This document shows positions 62,216 through 64,000 of a DNA stretch of 64,000 bases, in pieces (within the stretch, counting starts at the first letter, position 1; every line of letters starts with the position of its first letter). The stretch comes from Bacteroidota bacterium (lineage in GTDB: Bacteria; Bacteroidota; Ignavibacteria; Palsa-1295), in NCBI GenBank assembly GCA_030706745.1, contig JAUZNX010000015.1, positions 1-64,000 on the forward strand, given 5' to 3'. The notes under the pieces were generated by a model that did no database searches, had not been told where the DNA came from, and saw only the letters and a list, made by a program, of their open reading frames with translations. The translations under genes were made by a program, and so were the position numbers.

Positions 62216-63439
62216 TCAGGTAACCTTTTGCATGCGCCGGTACTCATTGACGAAAAGCAGAATAATCCCAGTCGTTGGCACAGCAATTAGCAGACCGAGG
62301 AGGCCGAGGAAGTAGCCAAAGACGGTGAGTGCGAGAATCATCAGAATCGGTGGAATTCCGATTCCTTCGCCGATGATACGTGGGCCGATAAAATACGCCT
62401 CCAGAAAATGCAGCCCCATAATAACCAGAATGCCGCTGGCGATCACACCGAAGTTCAGGACCATCGTGAGGAATATTACGAGTTCGACGACGAATAGACT
62501 GAAGATCATTCCGACGATCGGGACTAACTCCGCAACGGCGAGCACTACCCCAAGCAGGCCCGCATAGGGAATTCCTAATATTGAATAGGCAATTGCGCCC
62601 AGCGCCCCGATAATAATAGCTACCGTGGCTTGTCCGCGAATAAAGCCATAAAGGACGCGGTCCATGTCCGCGATGATCGCATCGCGCCGTGCAGGATTCT
62701 TAACGGGAAAGAGCTCAAAGAGCAGCGGGCGCAGCTTTGGCCAGTCCTTCAGGAAATAGAACATGGCAATCGGGACGATAATGAGATTGAGCGTACGCTC
62801 CAAAAATCTTGGCAGACCGGTGATAAGATCGAAAATGATCCGAGGCACGATCGCGACGGCCTTGCGAACCTCGGGTCCAACTTGTTCGAGCAGTACACGA
62901 TCGACCAATTGTTCTGGCAGCCCCATTGTCAGCATCACTCGCCGCAGATGCGGTAGATCGAAAGAATCCGAATGCTCGCGTACAAAAAAGGTCAGCCGTG
63001 TGATAAATTCTCTCGTTTGTACGATCAAGCTTGGGATGAAGATCCATCCCACGGTAACCAGCACGGCGCAAAATAGTAGGACGAACACGATCGAGCTCCA
63101 GGCCCGAGGAATCTTCCGCGACTCATGAAGGCGTGTTACGATCGGATTGAACAAATATGCCAGCAAGCCTCCAAGGATGAATGGCACCAGTAAACCGGAG
63201 AGCGAGAAAAAGAACCAAACGGCAAAAAGCGCTCCGCCAGCAACCATCAGCCGCCGTGCCGCGCGATACTCGCGAAACGGGAACATGAGAAGAAACAGGA
63301 TTGCAACCGTAACGAACGGACTTAAGACGGATTGAACGAAAAACGCGAGGGCGATGAGTGCCATGCCACCAAGGGCCAAAGCAATGCCATCGAAGCGCCG
63401 GAATGATTCGAAAGTCCTCACAATGTGGTTAGTCGGCAT
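62216..63439 (-). CDS. AI-2E family transporter (PerM/YdiK type)
   Basis: A 407-residue inner-membrane protein of the AI-2E exporter family. Hydrophobic helices group at 15-85 and 215-395 around a soluble middle part (about 100-210). The typical segments PFILGGLLAYLFNPIV, GFIRGQATVAIIIGALGAIAYSILGIPYA and LHFLEAYFIGPRIIGEGIGIPPILMI (described in parts) are present. Some members export autoinducer-2, others act as sodium/proton exchangers, so the substrate is open. ATG at 63439. Confidence 0.9.
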   Translation of the reverse strand: MPTNHIVRTFESFRRFDGIALALGGMALIALAFFVQSVLSPFVTVAILFLLMFPFREYRAARRLMVAGGALFAVWFFFSLSGLLVPFILGGLLAYLFNPIVTRLHESRKIPRAWSSIVFVLLFCAVLVTVGWIFIPSLIVQTREFITRLTFFVREHSDSFDLPHLRRVMLTMGLPEQLVDRVLLEQVGPEVRKAVAIVPRIIFDLITGLPRFLERTLNLIIVPIAMFYFLKDWPKLRPLLFELFPVKNPARRDAIIADMDRVLYGFIRGQATVAIIIGALGAIAYSILGIPYAGLLGVVLAVAELVPIVGMIFSLFVVELVIFLTMVLNFGVIASGILVIMGLHFLEAYFIGPRIIGEGIGIPPILMILALTVFGYFLGLLGLLIAVPTTGIILLFVNEYRRMQKVT

Positions 63440-63582
63440 TTATCGTGTACTATTTTGTCATACAATGTTACGAACAATTTACGCCTAGGTAATAATTGAG
63501 TAGTAAATCATGTAACTTTTGTCCCGGCTGCTGGTTATTAGATTGAATTCATAAACCTTCATTTATCATAATAGGTAGCTCG

Positions 63583-64000
63583 ATGAAGCGTTCCATTGCT
63601 TTCTTTCTCGGATTCATCTTTCTTCCCTCCGTCGTATTAGCCCAAACGCCTTCCGGTGTTACAATCACGCAACACCATCGTGACCGCCAAGCGATCACCA
63701 GCCGTGATTATTGGGTTGCCCTTCCGGAGAATTATGGCCCTGATGGGGCAGGCTCAAAATATATAATGCTATATATCTCGAGCAGCTATCCAACGACGGC
63801 CAAGGTGGCGTATGCAGGCACAACGACGCAGGTCGCGGTGACACCTGGCACTCCGGCGGTATTCAATGTGCCACTCAGCCTGGAGATGCAGTCTAGCGAT
63901 GTGATCGAGAGCAAAGCGATCCATGTTTGGTCCGATGATGCCCCTCTCTTCGTCGATTTGAATCAGCACGAAGCCTACACTTCGGATGCAACGTACGTGA
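63583..64000 (+). CDS. Exported IgGFc-binding-like protein, truncated by the window end
   Basis: The reading frame from ATG 63583 stays open to the end of the window (139 codons seen). It begins with a signal peptide (MKRSIAFFLGFIFLPSVVLA, cleavage before QTP). Residues 42-139 show the pattern of the IgGFc-binding N-terminal domain found in Bacteroidota and Myxococcota: DYWVALPENYG, IMLYISSSYPTTAKV, KAIHVWSDDAPLFVDLN and SDAT. The rest, including a possible T9SS sorting domain, lies outside the window. Confidence 0.75.
   Translation, partial: MKRSIAFFLGFIFLPSVVLAQTPSGVTITQHHRDRQAITSRDYWVALPENYGPDGAGSKYIMLYISSSYPTTAKVAYAGTTTQVAVTPGTPAVFNVPLSLEMQSSDVIESKAIHVWSDDAPLFVDLNQHEAYTSDATYV

Noticed and set aside
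1-64000. tRNA, rRNA or riboswitch genes, including a preQ1 riboswitch before queE
   Set aside because: I looked for T-loop-like GTTCRAnnC with acceptor stems and for a preQ1 aptamer in the 25376-25417 interval and saw none convincing.

Overview
The window looks like a chromosomal segment of a Gram-negative bacterium of the Bacteroidota/Ignavibacteriota/Chlorobiota (FCB) group; a Kapabacteria-like lineage is my best guess, but no phylogenetic marker here settles it. The evidence is: C-terminal sorting domains of the type IX secretion system on three large secreted proteins, many lipoproteins with a GCSS-type lipobox, an LptD-like outer-membrane assembly protein, and several TAnnTTTG motifs, the -7 promoter element of Bacteroidota, placed in front of genes. 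No rRNA, tRNA, CRISPR array, prophage or insertion sequence is visible.

Layout. 1-5.9 kb: a hairpin-rich intergenic region, a lytic transglycosylase, three exported proteins of unknown function, YchF and a small MESH1/SpoT-like HD hydrolase. 5.9-10.3 kb: a large secreted metallopeptidase/beta-propeller/barrel protein and a beta-CASP nuclease. 10.3-19.3 kb: a 1613-residue T9SS cargo with a beta-helix, an NfeD/ClpP-class membrane protease and a T9SS propeller protein. 19.3-27.8 kb: a minus-strand block of tRNA-modification genes (sua5, queE, queF, queD, queC, tilS) containing lptD, headed by an AtuA-family gene. 27.9-33.1 kb: a SpoIIE/GAF phosphatase, a SUI1/YciH protein, a catalytically dead rhomboid, a cytochrome c lipoprotein and a glutaryl-CoA dehydrogenase-like enzyme. 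33.2-37.7 kb: phosphate regulation (pstB-phoU divergent from phoB-phoR) and an ECF sigma factor overlapping a tiny anti-sigma-like gene. 38-43.9 kb: an XRE regulator, tandem operator-like repeats, a giant IGGG-repeat fibre protein and a T9SS propeller protein. 43.9-47.3 kb: zapA, a coiled-coil gene and pheT. 47.5-59.2 kb: an island of a GT-C glycosyltransferase, a SufS-like aminotransferase and seven lipoproteins, lying between pheT and pheS. 59.3-64 kb: pheS, a second GT-C-like membrane protein, an AI-2E family exporter and a truncated IgGFc-binding-like protein.

The most unusual part is the lipoprotein operon at 51.2-59.2 kb. Four members each carry exactly seven Asp-box repeats, as expected for a seven-bladed propeller. 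Three members carry choice-of-anchor-D-like immunoglobulin domains and share a C-terminal module I do not recognise. The first gene is a fusion of both designs, and a fragment of a lost paralogue lies directly behind it. The array looks like an actively recombining family of envelope-displayed proteins. It separates pheS from pheT by about 12 kb, and both of those genes have a -7 element exactly five bases before the start codon, which suggests leaderless transcription.
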